Source of the DNA: Pontimonas salivibrio
GTDB taxonomy: Bacteria; Actinomycetota; Actinomycetes; Actinomycetales; Microbacteriaceae
Direction of reading: 5' to 3'
Length of the DNA: 64,000 nucleotides
NCBI RefSeq assembly: GCF_002950575.1
Contig: NZ_CP026923.1
Span: forward strand, 310,001 to 374,000
In this document: piece after piece, positions 1 through 9,493 of the stretch
How the letters are laid out: every line of letters starts with the position of its first letter
Numbering within the stretch: position 1 is the stretch's first letter
The notes under the pieces: generated by a model
Databases searched by the model: none
Told to the model about the DNA's origin: nothing
What the model saw: only the letters and a program-made list of their open reading frames with translations
Made by a program: the position numbers and the translations under genes

Positions 1-2
1 TG

Positions 3-740
3 ATTGGTGCCGAACCCGATGGTTTGAACATCAACCAGGGTTACGGCTCCACCTATCCCGGCAACCTGCAAGAGGCCGTGGTGGAGTTGGGGGCCGATTT
101 GGGTATTGCCCACGACGGCGACGCGGATCGAACACTCGCCGTGGACCACACGGGGGCACTGGTGGATGGCGACCGCATGATTGCCATCCTTGCCCTGGCG
201 ATGAAACGTCGAGGCGAGTTAGCCGGCGATGCTGTGGCGGTCACGGTGATGAGCAATTTGGGGCTTCGACGACTGCTCGAGCAACACGGCATCACTATTC
301 ATGACACCAAAGTGGGCGACCGCTACGTGTTGGAAGAAATCCACAAGAGTGGTTTGTCGCTGGGTGGCGAACAATCCGGCCACATCATTTTGGCCAACCA
401 CCAAACGACCGGTGACGGCATCCTCACCGGACTTCACCTTGCTGCCGAAGTCATCCACAGCGGTCGACGCCTACACGACTTGGCGAGTGACATGGAGGTC
501 TACCCGCAGGTTCTGGTCAACGTGCCAGGGGTGAACCACAACGGCCTAACCGGTAATGCGGTCGTCAGCGACCGGGTTGCTGACATAGAGCGCTCCTTGG
601 GTGACTCGGGTCGAGTGTTGCTTCGGCCTTCTGGCACAGAGCCTTTGGTGCGCGTCATGGTGGAGGCCTCCACCAAAGAACTCGCCCAGCAGTATGCGGC
701 TGACATTGCTGATGTAGTGCGCCAAGAGTTAGCGCACTAA
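3..740 (+). CDS. glmM: Phosphoglucosamine mutase, 3' part
   Basis: C-terminal half of phosphoglucosamine mutase, which interconverts glucosamine-6-phosphate and glucosamine-1-phosphate for UDP-GlcNAc synthesis in the cytoplasm. The gene enters from the left edge; the in-frame reading begins at base 3 with the family sequence IGAEPDGLNINQGYGS. The metal-binding loop DGDADR is visible, as is the C-terminal phosphate-binding loop RPSGTEPLVRVMVEA. The N-terminal active-site serine lies outside the window. The stop overlaps the end of the convergent coaA by 4 bp. glmS, the preceding pathway step, lies 1 kb downstream, so this is a cell-wall precursor locus. Confidence 0.95.
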   Translation: MGAEPDGLNINQGYGSTYPGNLQEAVVELGADLGIAHDGDADRTLAVDHTGALVDGDRMIAILALAMKRRGELAGDAVAVTVMSNLGLRRLLEQHGITIHDTKVGDRYVLEEIHKSGLSLGGEQSGHIILANHQTTGDGILTGLHLAAEVIHSGRRLHDLASDMEVYPQVLVNVPGVNHNGLTGNAVVSDRVADIERSLGDSGRVLLRPSGTEPLVRVMVEASTKELAQQYAADIADVVRQELAH

Positions 741-1681
741 ACCTTTCGAAGCAACACCGTATTGATTCGGTGGTCGGCTTCTTTCCGCAAGATCAGTGAC
801 GCTCGCGGTTTTGTGGGCGAAATGTTGTCTTGCAGGTTGGGTTTGTTCACTTCAGCCCAAATTCGCCGCGCCTCCGCTCTTGCTTCTGGCTCACTCAAGC
901 TCGAATAGCGGTGAAAGTAACTGCGGGGGTCAGCAAAGGCTCCCTGTTGGAGTGCGAGAAAACGCTCTTCGTACCATGTCGCAATATCCCGGGTTCGAGC
1001 GTCAACATAAATGCTGAAATCGAACAGGTCGCTCACCGCTAACGCTGACGAACCACTCGGTGGTTGGAGGACGTTCAGCCCCTCCAGAATGAGCACGTCG
1101 GGAGAGTCGACGACTTGGGTTTCCCCCTCCAGCCGGTCATACAACAGGTGGGAGTAGACGGGCGCTTCCACCGGCGCGACGCCGCTTTTGACCTGGGAGA
1201 TAAAGCGCAGGAGAGAGCGCCGGTCGTAACTTTCAGGAAAACCTTTGCGGTGCAAAATGCCACGGCGCTCTAACTCTTTGGTGGGCCACAAGAAACCATC
1301 CGTTGCCACAAGGTCCACTTTGGGTGTTTGGGCTTGGGCGCTGAGTAGCTCCCGCAACAGCCTGGAAGTGGTGGATTTTCCTACCGCCACACTGCCGGCA
1401 ACCCCAATCACAAAAGGTGTGAGGGTGGTGTCTGCACCTAGGTAGGTCCTGGTGTGGTGGTGGAGGTCCCTGGTTGCTTGGATGTAGAGGCCCAACAGTT
1501 CCGCCAAGGGTTGATACACCTGGGTGACTTCATCTACGTCAAGGCGATCACCGGTCGAGCGGATGCGCGCAAGATCCTCATCCGTGAGGGTGAAGGGTTT
1601 TCTGGCGGAGAGGCTGGCCCAACTGGCTCGGTCGTAGGCGACAAACGGGGTAGCGTTTTCCGCGCTCTCTCGGGCGGGCAT
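737..1681 (-). CDS. coaA: Type I pantothenate kinase
   Basis: ATP-dependent phosphorylation of pantothenate, the committed step of CoA synthesis. The P-loop is seen as GVAGSVAVGKSTTSR, the PanK-I hallmark, and the family pattern continues with DGFLWP and a C-terminal LILRKEADH block. I chose the ATG at 1681 (314 aa, the usual PanK-I length, beginning MPARES); an upstream in-frame ATG at 1771 would add 30 atypical residues and overlap glmS. It is divergent from glmS with 57 bp between starts and convergent with glmM. No strong ribosome binding site is seen at the chosen start, so the start is moderately certain. Confidence 0.93.
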   Translation of the reverse strand: MPARESAENATPFVAYDRASWASLSARKPFTLTDEDLARIRSTGDRLDVDEVTQVYQPLAELLGLYIQATRDLHHHTRTYLGADTTLTPFVIGVAGSVAVGKSTTSRLLRELLSAQAQTPKVDLVATDGFLWPTKELERRGILHRKGFPESYDRRSLLRFISQVKSGVAPVEAPVYSHLLYDRLEGETQVVDSPDVLILEGLNVLQPPSGSSALAVSDLFDFSIYVDARTRDIATWYEERFLALQQGAFADPRSYFHRYSSLSEPEARAEARRIWAEVNKPNLQDNISPTKPRASLILRKEADHRINTVLLRKV

Positions 1682-1738
1682 GACCTCAACAGTAGTACCA
1701 CCGGGTTGGCTGGGGAGCCATCGCCTAGACTCGAGCAC

Positions 1739-3586
1739 ATGTGTGGAATTGTCGGATATGTCGGCCATCAAGCGAGCCTTCCAGTGTTAATGGCCGGTCT
1801 GAAGCGTTTGGAATATCGCGGTTACGACTCCGCCGGTGTCGCCATTGTTGACGAGGTGGGTGGTATCCACACCGCAAAAAAAGCCGGCAAACTTCAGGTA
1901 CTCGCCGATCAGCTCACCATCGAAGCACTGGGCGAAGGTCACACCGGCATTGCCCACACTCGGTGGGCCACACACGGTGGTCCCACCGATTTAAACGCCC
2001 ACCCCCATTTGGCCGATGGCGGCAAGCTTGCCCTGATTCACAACGGCATCATCGAAAATTACCAGGCGCTCGCCGAAGCGCTGCGAGCTGACGGTATTGA
2101 CTGCATCAGCGAAACCGATTCGGAAGTGGCTGCCCACCTGGTGGCCAAGGAATACCGGGACACCGGTGACCTCACTGAGGCGCTACGCCAGAGTGCCAAC
2201 CAGCTCCACGGGGCCTTCACACTGTTGGTGACTCACCAAGATCAACCGGGTCTTGTGGTCGGGGCACGGCGAAACTCACCGTTAGTGGTCGGCTTGGGTG
2301 AAGGCGAAAACTTCCTGGCCTCCGATGTGTCAGCCTTTGTTGAACACACTCAGCGGGCGGTAGCGCTCGGTCAAGACCAGGTAGTGACGATTACTCCTGA
2401 AGGGATTAGCGTCACCGACTTCGACGGCAATGTCGTCCACCCTGAAGAGTTCACCGTGGATTGGGATGCCAGCGCCGCCGAAAAAGGCGGTTGGTCGAGT
2501 TTCATGGCGAAGGAAATTTCTGAACAGCCTGAAGCTGTGGCCAATACTCTGCGAAGTCGAATTACCCCTGAAGGCCATATCGATATTCCCGAGCTGGCCA
2601 AGGTGGTCGCCGACACACAGATTACTCGCGTGGTGTTTATTGCCTGCGGTACTGCGGCTTACTCCGCCATGTTGGGGGCGTATGCGATGGAGAAGTGGGC
2701 ACATATCCCCGCCTCCGTGGAACTCTCACACGAGTTTCGATACCGAGACGCGGTAATCGACGCGCACACACTGGTGGTGTCGGTGAGCCAATCGGGAGAA
2801 ACGATGGACACGCTGATGGCGGTGCGCCACGCGGCCGAAGCGGGTGCCACCACGGTGTCAATCTGTAACACCCAGGGGGCCACTATTCCCCGCGAATCCA
2901 CCGCCACGCTCTACACCCATGCGGGCCCAGAAGTTGCTGTCGCCTCCACCAAAGCGTTTTCCGCGCAAGTGGTTGCCACCTACCTGTTGGCTCTTGCCTT
3001 TGGTGAAGCCAGAGGTGCGCTGAGCGCAGCTGAGCGAGCCGAATTAGCTGAAGCCCTCCTGGCTGCGCCAGACCAGATGGCAGAGATGGTCCAAACGGGT
3101 GAGCGTATTCATGAATTGGCTCACTGGATGGCGGATACCCATTCGGTGCTGTATTTGGGTCGACACGTCGGTTACCCCATCGCATTGGAAGGGGCACTGA
3201 AACTTAAAGAGCTTGCCTATATCCATGCGGAAGGTTTTGCTGCCGGAGAGCTCAAACACGGGCCCATTGCCCTGATCGAGCCCGGCCAAATCGTGTTCGT
3301 GGTGGTGCCAAGCCCGCGAGACCCCCGCTCGCTACACTCCAAAGTGGTCTCCAACATTCAAGAGATTCGCGCTCGCGGCGCACGGGTGATTGCGCTGGCA
3401 GAGCGCGGCGATGCGGCCGTGTTGCCGTTCGCCGATGAGGTGATTGCCCTTCCGCCCGCACACACGTTTGTTGAACCCCTACTGGCTGTCATACCGCTTC
3501 ACTTGTTTGGGATGGAATTGGCGATGGCGAAAGGGTTAGACGTTGATCAGCCTCGAAACCTGGCCAAATCGGTGACGGTGGAGTAG
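1739..3586 (+). CDS. glmS: Glutamine--fructose-6-phosphate aminotransferase
   Basis: Makes glucosamine-6-phosphate from fructose-6-phosphate and glutamine, feeding peptidoglycan synthesis. The start is fixed by MCGIVGYVG: after removal of the initiator Met the Cys becomes the N-terminal glutaminase nucleophile. The class II amidotransferase domain (about residues 1-220) contains HTRWATHG, and two SIS sugar-isomerase domains follow (CGTAAYS; SQSGETMDT). The C-terminus NLAKSVTVE is the family ending. The length of 615 aa is normal. The upstream in-frame extension to 1454 is non-native because it reads through coaA. It is followed 7 bp later by acpS. Confidence 0.97.
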   Translation: MCGIVGYVGHQASLPVLMAGLKRLEYRGYDSAGVAIVDEVGGIHTAKKAGKLQVLADQLTIEALGEGHTGIAHTRWATHGGPTDLNAHPHLADGGKLALIHNGIIENYQALAEALRADGIDCISETDSEVAAHLVAKEYRDTGDLTEALRQSANQLHGAFTLLVTHQDQPGLVVGARRNSPLVVGLGEGENFLASDVSAFVEHTQRAVALGQDQVVTITPEGISVTDFDGNVVHPEEFTVDWDASAAEKGGWSSFMAKEISEQPEAVANTLRSRITPEGHIDIPELAKVVADTQITRVVFIACGTAAYSAMLGAYAMEKWAHIPASVELSHEFRYRDAVIDAHTLVVSVSQSGETMDTLMAVRHAAEAGATTVSICNTQGATIPRESTATLYTHAGPEVAVASTKAFSAQVVATYLLALAFGEARGALSAAERAELAEALLAAPDQMAEMVQTGERIHELAHWMADTHSVLYLGRHVGYPIALEGALKLKELAYIHAEGFAAGELKHGPIALIEPGQIVFVVVPSPRDPRSLHSKVVSNIQEIRARGARVIALAERGDAAVLPFADEVIALPPAHTFVEPLLAVIPLHLFGMELAMAKGLDVDQPRNLAKSVTVE

Positions 3587-3593
3587 ACCGCAG

Positions 3594-3980
3594 ATGGTGA
3601 TTGCCGTTGGCGTGGATGTCGTCGACATTGATCGAATGGCCAGAGCGCTGGAGCGAACTCCAGCGCTTGGCCCTCGCGTCTTTGGCGACCTCGATACGGA
3701 AGGACTCGCCCCGGAGGGGAATGCGGCTTCCCTGGCCGCTAGGTTCGCCGCCAAGGAGGCCACACTGAAAGCCCTTGGGGGGCACATTCCAGGTTTTAGT
3801 TGGCACGACATTCAAGTGCAGCGGCCCGCGCAGGCACCCCCGACTCTCGTTCTCACTGGTGGTGCACAGCGTGCCAGTCAGCACAAAGGAATTAATCGGT
3901 GGCACCTGTCGCTGAGCCACGATGGTGGTGTGGCCATCGCGTTTGTGGTGGCTGAATCTCTGGAAGAGGCACGGGTATGA
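3594..3980 (+). CDS. acpS: Holo-[acyl-carrier-protein] synthase
   Basis: Transfers 4'-phosphopantetheine from CoA to apo-ACP. The family start MVIAVGVDVVDIDRM carries the metal-binding Asp, and the central ARFAAKEATLKALGG motif carries the catalytic Glu/Lys. The C-terminal HLSLSHDGGVAIAFVVAE strand is also typical. The length of 128 aa is normal. The stop overlaps the alr start as ATGA, so translation is probably coupled. The location between glmS and alr is common in actinobacteria. Confidence 0.95.
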   Translation: MVIAVGVDVVDIDRMARALERTPALGPRVFGDLDTEGLAPEGNAASLAARFAAKEATLKALGGHIPGFSWHDIQVQRPAQAPPTLVLTGGAQRASQHKGINRWHLSLSHDGGVAIAFVVAESLEEARV

Positions 3981-5068
3981 GAGAAGCACTCATTCGGCCG
4001 AGCCTCATTAGCGCCAACGTGGAGGCACTACACGCCAGGGCAGCAACGCCGCAGAGCATGCTGGTGGTCAAAGCCGATGGTTACGGCCACGGCGCGTTGA
4101 CTGCCGCTCGTGCGGGGTTGGAAGCGGGGGCAACGTGGCTCGGAACAGCGGACATCGACGAAGCCCTCGCCCTTCGTGCTGGAGGGATTGACGCACCGAT
4201 CCTCGCCTGGCTCATCGGGCCAGACAGTGCTGTGGCGGAAGCGATCCAGGTGGGCATCGACTTGGGGATCTCCAGCCCCTGGCAGTTAGATGTCGCAGCA
4301 AAACACGCAACAACAGCCACACCCGCCACGGTGCAGCTGAAAATTGATTCCGGCATGGGCCGTGGCGGCCTCACGGAGCCCGACTGGGCACCTGTGGCCA
4401 GTCGGGCAAAAGAGTATGAGCGCCAAGGCCTCATTCGAGTGCGTGGAGTGTTTACCCACCTGTCCTTAGAGTCGACTACTTCAGACAACACCCAGTTGGA
4501 GCGCTTCGAGCGTGCTCTCGCGGTGCTGCACGATGCAGGCCTGAGGCCAGAACTCACCCACGCGGGGGCCAGTGTCGGCTCCATTCGAACACCCGGACGC
4601 GGGTACGACTTGGCCCGGTTCGGTATCGCGGCCTACGGGTTCGCGCTCACACCCGAACACGAAGCGTTGGGTCTGCGCCCGGCGATGCGACTATCGGGGC
4701 AAGTCATCGTGACGAAGCGGCTTCCCGCTGGGCACGGTGTCGGATACGACCTCACCTACACCACAGCGTCAGATACGACCATGGCGATTATTCCGCTCGG
4801 CTACGCCGACGGTGTGCCACGCCACGGCTCATCAGCGGGACCTGTCGTCCTTGGTGACCAGCGTTTTCAGGTTGCAGGTCGTGTCTCAATGGACCAGATT
4901 TCGATTGATGTGGGTGACCACCCAGTCCAGGTGGGCCAATGGGCGGTGCTATGGGGGGATCCCACAGAGGGGCACCCCTCGGCAGCTGAATGGGCTGCCG
5001 TATCGGGCACAATCCCTTATGAAGTCGTGTCCCTGTTGGGCTCCAGGGTTCCCCGGGTGGTGCAATGA
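3977..5068 (+). CDS. alr: Alanine racemase
   Basis: PLP enzyme converting L-Ala to D-Ala for peptidoglycan. The PLP lysine is in MLVVKADGYGHGA near residue 35. The catalytic Tyr region is seen as AYGFAL, followed by PLGYADGVPR and GRVSMDQISID of the C-terminal beta domain. The length of 363 aa is typical. It overlaps acpS by 4 bp and tsaE by 4 bp (ATGA), so acpS-alr-tsaE-tsaB-rimI-tsaD reads as one tightly packed operon. Confidence 0.96.
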   Translation: MREALIRPSLISANVEALHARAATPQSMLVVKADGYGHGALTAARAGLEAGATWLGTADIDEALALRAGGIDAPILAWLIGPDSAVAEAIQVGIDLGISSPWQLDVAAKHATTATPATVQLKIDSGMGRGGLTEPDWAPVASRAKEYERQGLIRVRGVFTHLSLESTTSDNTQLERFERALAVLHDAGLRPELTHAGASVGSIRTPGRGYDLARFGIAAYGFALTPEHEALGLRPAMRLSGQVIVTKRLPAGHGVGYDLTYTTASDTTMAIIPLGYADGVPRHGSSAGPVVLGDQRFQVAGRVSMDQISIDVGDHPVQVGQWAVLWGDPTEGHPSAAEWAAVSGTIPYEVVSLLGSRVPRVVQ

Positions 5069-5598
5069 CCACGGTGTCGGTAACCAGCGCGGAGGCGATG
5101 GAAGCACTCGGTGGGCGCATCGGGGCACAGCTTGTTGCGGGTGATGTGGTGGTCCTCCACGGCCCATTAGGTGCGGGGAAGACCACCTTTACCCGCGGTG
5201 TGGGGCAGGCTTTGGGGGTTCAGGGAGTGATCGCCTCACCGACCTTCGTAGTGGCCAGGACTCACCCCCGGAACGTGGCCGAGCATCCACCCCTCGTGCA
5301 CGTCGATGCCTACCGCCTGGCTCATGCGGAAGAACTAGTCGATTTGGATATCGATTACGACCATTCCATCGTGTTGATTGAGTGGGGTAGGGGCTATGTG
5401 GAAAGGGTCGCCGACCAGTGGCTCGATATCGATATTGAGACCCGGGCGTCCCTGATGGAAGATGATCAGCCGATGGAGGACGACCCTATGGAGGATGACC
5501 GGGAACGCCTCGTCACGTTGAGCGTTCACTCTCGAAGTGGCCACTCACCACACCGCTTCACATCGTTGATGGAGGACCTTAATGATTTTGGCCATTGA
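5065..5598 (+). CDS. tsaE: tRNA t6A synthesis ATPase TsaE
   Basis: ATPase that cycles the TsaB-TsaD complex during threonylcarbamoyl transfer to A37 of ANN-decoding tRNAs. The Walker A motif LHGPLGAGKTTF is near residues 31-42, with the SPTFVV switch and the conserved HVDAYRL and IEWG motifs following. At 177 aa it is somewhat longer than many homologues because of a Met/Glu/Asp-rich stretch at about residues 131-145, built from three near-copies of MEDD(x)P/R. The 3' end overlaps tsaB by 17 bp. Confidence 0.94.
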   Translation: MTTVSVTSAEAMEALGGRIGAQLVAGDVVVLHGPLGAGKTTFTRGVGQALGVQGVIASPTFVVARTHPRNVAEHPPLVHVDAYRLAHAEELVDLDIDYDHSIVLIEWGRGYVERVADQWLDIDIETRASLMEDDQPMEDDPMEDDRERLVTLSVHSRSGHSPHRFTSLMEDLNDFGH

Positions 5599-6181
5599 TT
5601 CATCTGCGGGCACCGCGGTAGCTGTGACCACCTCTGATGGGGTGCAGGTGAGCGTGGCGGAAACCCTCGATCGCAGGAGCCACGCCGAAGCTATTGGTCC
5701 CCTCATTGCACAAGCGCTGGACTCTGCAGGAATTGGTCCCAAAGACATCACCGCGGTCGTGATGGGAGTGGGCCCCGGTCCTTTCACCGGACTTCGAGTC
5801 GGGATGGCTGCGGCGCAAAGCTTCGCCTGGGCACGTTCCGTGCCGCTGTGGCCGGTGCACAGCCACGATGCTGCTGCGGTGTCGATAGTTCACGACAGTG
5901 CGGTGATAACGGATGCGCGCCGAGGAGAGTGGGCCTTCTCGGCCTACACCCCCCATCCCCAGGGCGGTTTGGGTGTCCGGGAAGGATTGAGTCGTTTAAT
6001 CCCCCGAGAAGACATTGACGACAGTCAGACCCACTGGCACGATTCGTTGCTTATTAGGGCAGAAAATGTGAACCCCGCCCATTTAGCGCTCGCCGCGGTA
6101 ACGCTCCAGGCACGCGGGGAGAATCTGGAAGAGCCTCGGCCGGTGTATTTGCGTGAACCCGATGTGACGATGCCCCAATGA
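5582..6181 (+). CDS. tsaB: tRNA t6A synthesis protein TsaB
   Basis: ASKHA-fold partner that dimerises with TsaD in t6A synthesis. The N-terminal MILAIDSSAGTAVAV strand and the GVGPGPFTGLRVGMAAAQ motif are characteristic. The length of 199 aa is typical. The ATG lies inside the 3' end of tsaE, and the stop overlaps the rimI start as ATGA. The C-terminal REPDVTMPQ ending is common to actinobacterial TsaB. Confidence 0.94.
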   Translation: MILAIDSSAGTAVAVTTSDGVQVSVAETLDRRSHAEAIGPLIAQALDSAGIGPKDITAVVMGVGPGPFTGLRVGMAAAQSFAWARSVPLWPVHSHDAAAVSIVHDSAVITDARRGEWAFSAYTPHPQGGLGVREGLSRLIPREDIDDSQTHWHDSLLIRAENVNPAHLALAAVTLQARGENLEEPRPVYLREPDVTMPQ

Positions 6182-6651
6182 GCCAGATAGTTCGCCCCTA
6201 TGAGCCGGGCGATCGTGATTCGCTGATCGCCCTCGAAGCCGAGCTTTTTGGGTCCGATGCGTGGTCGCCCGAGGTCTTCACGCTTGAGCTACAGCACCCC
6301 TTTTCTCATTACCTCGTCCTCGAAGACGGCCCAGCTGTGGTCGGTTATGGGGGAGTGCGGGTGCCTGTGCCGGCCGCCCCAGGCGACATTCAAACTCTCG
6401 CGATTTACCCCGACTATCGCCGCGCTGGTTGGGCCAGGCGAATACTCAACGAGCTAGTGGGGTATGCCACCGCGAAGGGGGTGCCGGAATTGTTGTTGGA
6501 GGTCCGTGCCGATAACCCCGCCGCCCATGCCCTCTACGAGAGTGTCGGCTTTCGGGAGATTGCCCGGCGGCCAAACTACTATCAGCCAGACGGAGTTGAC
6601 GCCATAGTGATGCGCCTCACACTCACCACACCTGAAGGGGACGGGCAATGA
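6178..6651 (+). CDS. rimI: Ribosomal protein alanine N-acetyltransferase RimI
   Basis: GNAT-fold N-terminal acetyltransferase, by family acting on ribosomal protein S18 and perhaps other proteins. The acetyl-CoA binding region reads [20 protein letters not shown], in which the usual R/QxxGxG/A is present as RRAGWA. The C-terminal [15 protein letters not shown] motif is diagnostic of RimI. The length is 157 aa. It is embedded between tsaB and tsaD with ATGA overlaps on both sides, a conserved actinobacterial order. Confidence 0.93.
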   Translation: MSQIVRPYEPGDRDSLIALEAELFGSDAWSPEVFTLELQHPFSHYLVLEDGPAVVGYGGVRVPVPAAPGDIQTLAIYPDYRRAGWARRILNELVGYATAKGVPELLLEVRADNPAAHALYESVGFREIARRPNYYQPDGVDAIVMRLTLTTPEGDGQ

Positions 6652-8252
6652 ACCGCGACGCACCCCTTGTGCTGGGAATTGAGACCAGCTGTGATGAAAC
6701 CTCGGTGGGAATTGTCCGGGGTGACCAACTTCTTGCCAACGTGGTGTCATCTTCCATGGAACAACACCGCCGCTTTGGTGGTGTTGTCCCCGAAGTGGCT
6801 GCCAGGGCACACGTAGAGGCGATGCCTCAGGTGTTGCAAGAAGCCATCGACCAGGCTGGTGTTGCGGTGGAAGACGTTGACGCTATCGCGGTCACCGCGG
6901 GTCCTGGTCTCGCCGGGGCCTTAATGGTGGGTGTAGGTGCCGCAAAAGGTTTGGCCCAAGCTCTCGATAAGCCGCTCTATGCGGTCAATCACTTAGTCGG
7001 TCACGTGGCGGTGGAACTACTGCGCTCGGAAGGGCGCGAACTGGAGTTGCCTTGTGTTGCGCTGTTGGTCTCTGGAGGGCACACGTCACTTCTTCTCATT
7101 CGTGACCTTGTTGACGGTGTGGAAGTCTTAGGCGAAACTATCGACGACGCTGCCGGTGAAGCCTTTGACAAAGTCGCCAGAGTGCTGGGGTTGCCCTACC
7201 CGGGTGGTCCAGAAATTGACCGGGTCGCCCGAACAGGGGATTCGCGCAAATATGCGTTCCCCCGAGGCTTGACCCAACACAAAGACCAAGCCACACACCG
7301 CTATAACTTTTCTTTTTCCGGTCTGAAAACCGCTGTGGCGAGGTGGTGGGAAGCCCACGGCGATCCCACCGATGAGGCGCTCATTGCTGACGTGGCCGCA
7401 TCGTTCCAAGAAGCTGTCGCCGATGTGTTGATCGCTAAAGCCATCGATGCCTGCACCGAACACGGTGTTCCACGGTTGGTGCTGGGTGGGGGCGTGGCGG
7501 CAAACTCGAGAGTGCGGGCCTTAGCTGTTGAGCGTGCAGGCGTGGCGGGTGTGGACCTGCGCATTCCACCGCTGTCGTTGTGCACCGATAACGGCGCAAT
7601 GATTGCCGTGTTAGGGGCGGAGTTGATCAAGAGGGGCCAGGCGCCCTCGCGCATGGATACTTCTGCCCAGTCAACCGTTTCCGCCGAGCATGCTCAGTTG
7701 GGGCGCGAGGTTGATGGTTCGTCTAATGGCGGTGATGTGCCCGTGGATGATCCTGAGGTCACTGAATCGTTGACACGCTGGGCCCCCACCGACCCGGTCA
7801 GTGCGCCAGAAGCAGAAGCAGAAGCAGAAGCAGAAGCAGAAGCGGCGGAAGGCGTTGATTCTGCGTCCACTGGTAGCGAAGCTGAAGGCGAGGGCGAAGA
7901 GGAAGAACGTATTGACGAGGCCATCACCGGCCTACAGCCCACAGTGTCGGCTTCGACAACTAGGGCGCCCACACCGAAGCGACCTTGGCTGCCCACGGTG
8001 AGCCTCTCGCTCGGGGTGTTAGGACTCGCGCTGTCGCCTGCGCTTGGTGTGGGAGTGATTCCGGCCATCCTTGCGGTGGTGACTGGACACATTTCCAAGC
8101 CCTACCCTCTGGCAAGGAAGGGCACCGTGATGGTGGCTTTGGTCCTTGGCTATCTGGGTATTGCCCTGTCCATCGTGGTGGGTGTGGCCGCGGCAACACC
8201 GTTGGTTCGGGCACTGTTAGTCAGCGCAGGGTTGTTACTGCCGGAGGGTTAG
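6648..8252 (+). CDS. tsaD: t6A synthase TsaD with acidic-repeat linker and C-terminal membrane domain
   Basis: Catalytic subunit for N6-threonylcarbamoyladenosine at tRNA position 37. Residues 1 to about 335 are a complete Tsa[25 protein letters not shown] (metal-binding His pair), SGGHTSL and [12 protein letters not shown]. The normal protein ends near 340 aa, whereas this one is 534 aa. Residues 337-440 form an acidic low-complexity linker with an (EA)n run encoded by a hexamer repeat. Residues 445-534 hold two hydrophobic segments around [13 protein letters not shown], resembling DUF4190 two-TM domains. No stop or frameshift separates the parts. The tail could anchor the enzyme to the membrane; this is inference. 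A separate DUF4190-like gene occurs at 23223-23504. Confidence 0.93.
   Translation: MNRDAPLVLGIETSCDETSVGIVRGDQLLANVVSSSMEQHRRFGGVVPEVAARAHVEAMPQVLQEAIDQAGVAVEDVDAIAVTAGPGLAGALMVGVGAAKGLAQALDKPLYAVNHLVGHVAVELLRSEGRELELPCVALLVSGGHTSLLLIRDLVDGVEVLGETIDDAAGEAFDKVARVLGLPYPGGPEIDRVARTGDSRKYAFPRGLTQHKDQATHRYNFSFSGLKTAVARWWEAHGDPTDEALIADVAASFQEAVADVLIAKAIDACTEHGVPRLVLGGGVAANSRVRALAVERAGVAGVDLRIPPLSLCTDNGAMIAVLGAELIKRGQAPSRMDTSAQSTVSAEHAQLGREVDGSSNGGDVPVDDPEVTESLTRWAPTDPVSAPEAEAEAEAEAEAAEGVDSASTGSEAEGEGEEEERIDEAITGLQPTVSASTTRAPTPKRPWLPTVSLSLGVLGLALSPALGVGVIPAILAVVTGHISKPYPLARKGTVMVALVLGYLGIALSIVVGVAAATPLVRALLVSAGLLLPEG
7807..7842 (+). repeat. CAGAAG hexamer tandem repeat, 6 copies
   Basis: Six perfect copies of CAGAAG inside tsaD, encoding the alternating Glu-Ala run of the linker. 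Because the unit is two codons, copy-number slippage would change linker length without breaking the frame. Confidence 0.95.
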
Positions 8253-8270
8253 ACTTGTTTGTCGGCGCGG

Positions 8271-9458
8271 TCAGCCGGCGGCTGGGACCAGTCGTGTGGC
8301 AACGATTGCGACTTTCTTGCCCTGGTAGCGGGTGATGATCAGCGTGCCGGACTCTGAGCCTTGTGGGGAGAGTTGTTCCCGCAGTCTCGCGGGATCAATA
8401 TCGACGCCTCGTTTTTTGATTTCCAGGGTGCCAATGTTGGCGTCTCGGACCCAAGCGACCAGGTCTTTCGTTTTCAGTGGCAGGACTTTGTGGACGGCGA
8501 AACCGGCGGCAAACACGCTGTGGTGTTCCTCGTCAGAGGTGATGTAGGCGATGCCGGGTGAGAGCATTGCGCCGCCCAACATTCCGGCGAGCTTGCCAAT
8601 GAGCCGGGCCCGAATGACCGCACCGTCTGGTTCATAGAGGTAATCGCGAAGCGGCCCGATATCTGCGTCTGGCGCATCGTTTTCAGCTGTCAGTTCGGCC
8701 GAATGCTCAGCACCGAGCACGAGTGCCGATCGCCGAATACCCGGGCGGGCCAGCGCGCCCCACCAGAGGACCACTTCGACAACGCCGCCACTGTGGCTGA
8801 CCCACTGTGCTTCGGCATCTGCGGGTATCAACTCGCGGTCCATCCCGGGCGCAAGCTTGATCCCACTGGGGCGTGTTCGAGCGAGGGTGAATGCGTCGGT
8901 GAGCGAGGGTGACCACTGTTCGGGATTGACAAGGCGGGTTCCGCCCTCTCGTCTTGCAGGATCTAGCCAAATGCCTTCGACGCCACTCAGGTCAACCTGA
9001 AGGGCATCAGCGTGTTCGACGGTGACGGAGTCGAACATAGCGAGGTTGTAGCTCGCTAGTGCCGCGGTGTTGTGGTCCGAATCGACAGCGAGGACGGATA
9101 GCCCCAGTGCGGCAAAGGCCATCGAGTCTCCTCCGATGCCACAACCCAGGTCGGCGACAGTCCTAATGCCTGCGGCCTGGAAGCGGCCTGCGTGGTGGGC
9201 GGCCACGGCAAGACGACTGGCCTGCTCCAAGCCTGTTTCGCTGAAAAGCATCTGACTGGCGTAAGGGCCAAATTTCGCTTCGCCTTTTCGGCGCAGTCGA
9301 AGCTGTTCGAGTGCTTGGTGGATGCGTTCGGTCGGGTGTCCGGCGCGGCGGAGGGCTGAAACAGTCTGAACGATGTCTGCACTCGAATCTGACTCGGCGA
9401 GAGTGTCGATGAGTATCAGAGTTTCGGACTGGAGCAATACGTCCGCATCGATAGCCAC
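8271..9458 (-). CDS. Class I SAM-dependent methyltransferase with THUMP-like C-terminal domain
   Basis: Actinobacterial methyltransferase of unknown substrate, probably RNA or nucleoside by fold. The SAM-binding motif I is TVADLGCGIGGDSMAFA, followed by the acidic VLAVDSD of motif II and a WLDPARR catalytic-loop motif. The C-terminal ~75 residues (KTKDLVAWVRDANIG, EIKKRGVDIDPARLR) match the THUMP-like domain that follows this family. An open frame continues upstream to 9551, but it would be encoded by the groES CIRCE region. I therefore prefer the GTG at 9458 (VAIDADVLL), which is uncertain. It is convergent with tsaD (18 bp apart) and divergent from groES. Confidence 0.82.
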   Translation of the reverse strand: MAIDADVLLQSETLILIDTLAESDSSADIVQTVSALRRAGHPTERIHQALEQLRLRRKGEAKFGPYASQMLFSETGLEQASRLAVAAHHAGRFQAAGIRTVADLGCGIGGDSMAFAALGLSVLAVDSDHNTAALASYNLAMFDSVTVEHADALQVDLSGVEGIWLDPARREGGTRLVNPEQWSPSLTDAFTLARTRPSGIKLAPGMDRELIPADAEAQWVSHSGGVVEVVLWWGALARPGIRRSALVLGAEHSAELTAENDAPDADIGPLRDYLYEPDGAVIRARLIGKLAGMLGGAMLSPGIAYITSDEEHHSVFAAGFAVHKVLPLKTKDLVAWVRDANIGTLEIKKRGVDIDPARLREQLSPQGSESGTLIITRYQGKKVAIVATRLVPAAG

Positions 9459-9493
9459 CTCGCTATTGTGGCAGGCTCCGGAGCGCACAATTT

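Noticed and set aside
7801-8252. TsaD tail as a frameshift artefact joining two genes
   Set aside because: The frame is continuous from core through linker to membrane domain, with no start codon plus ribosome binding site for a separate tail gene.
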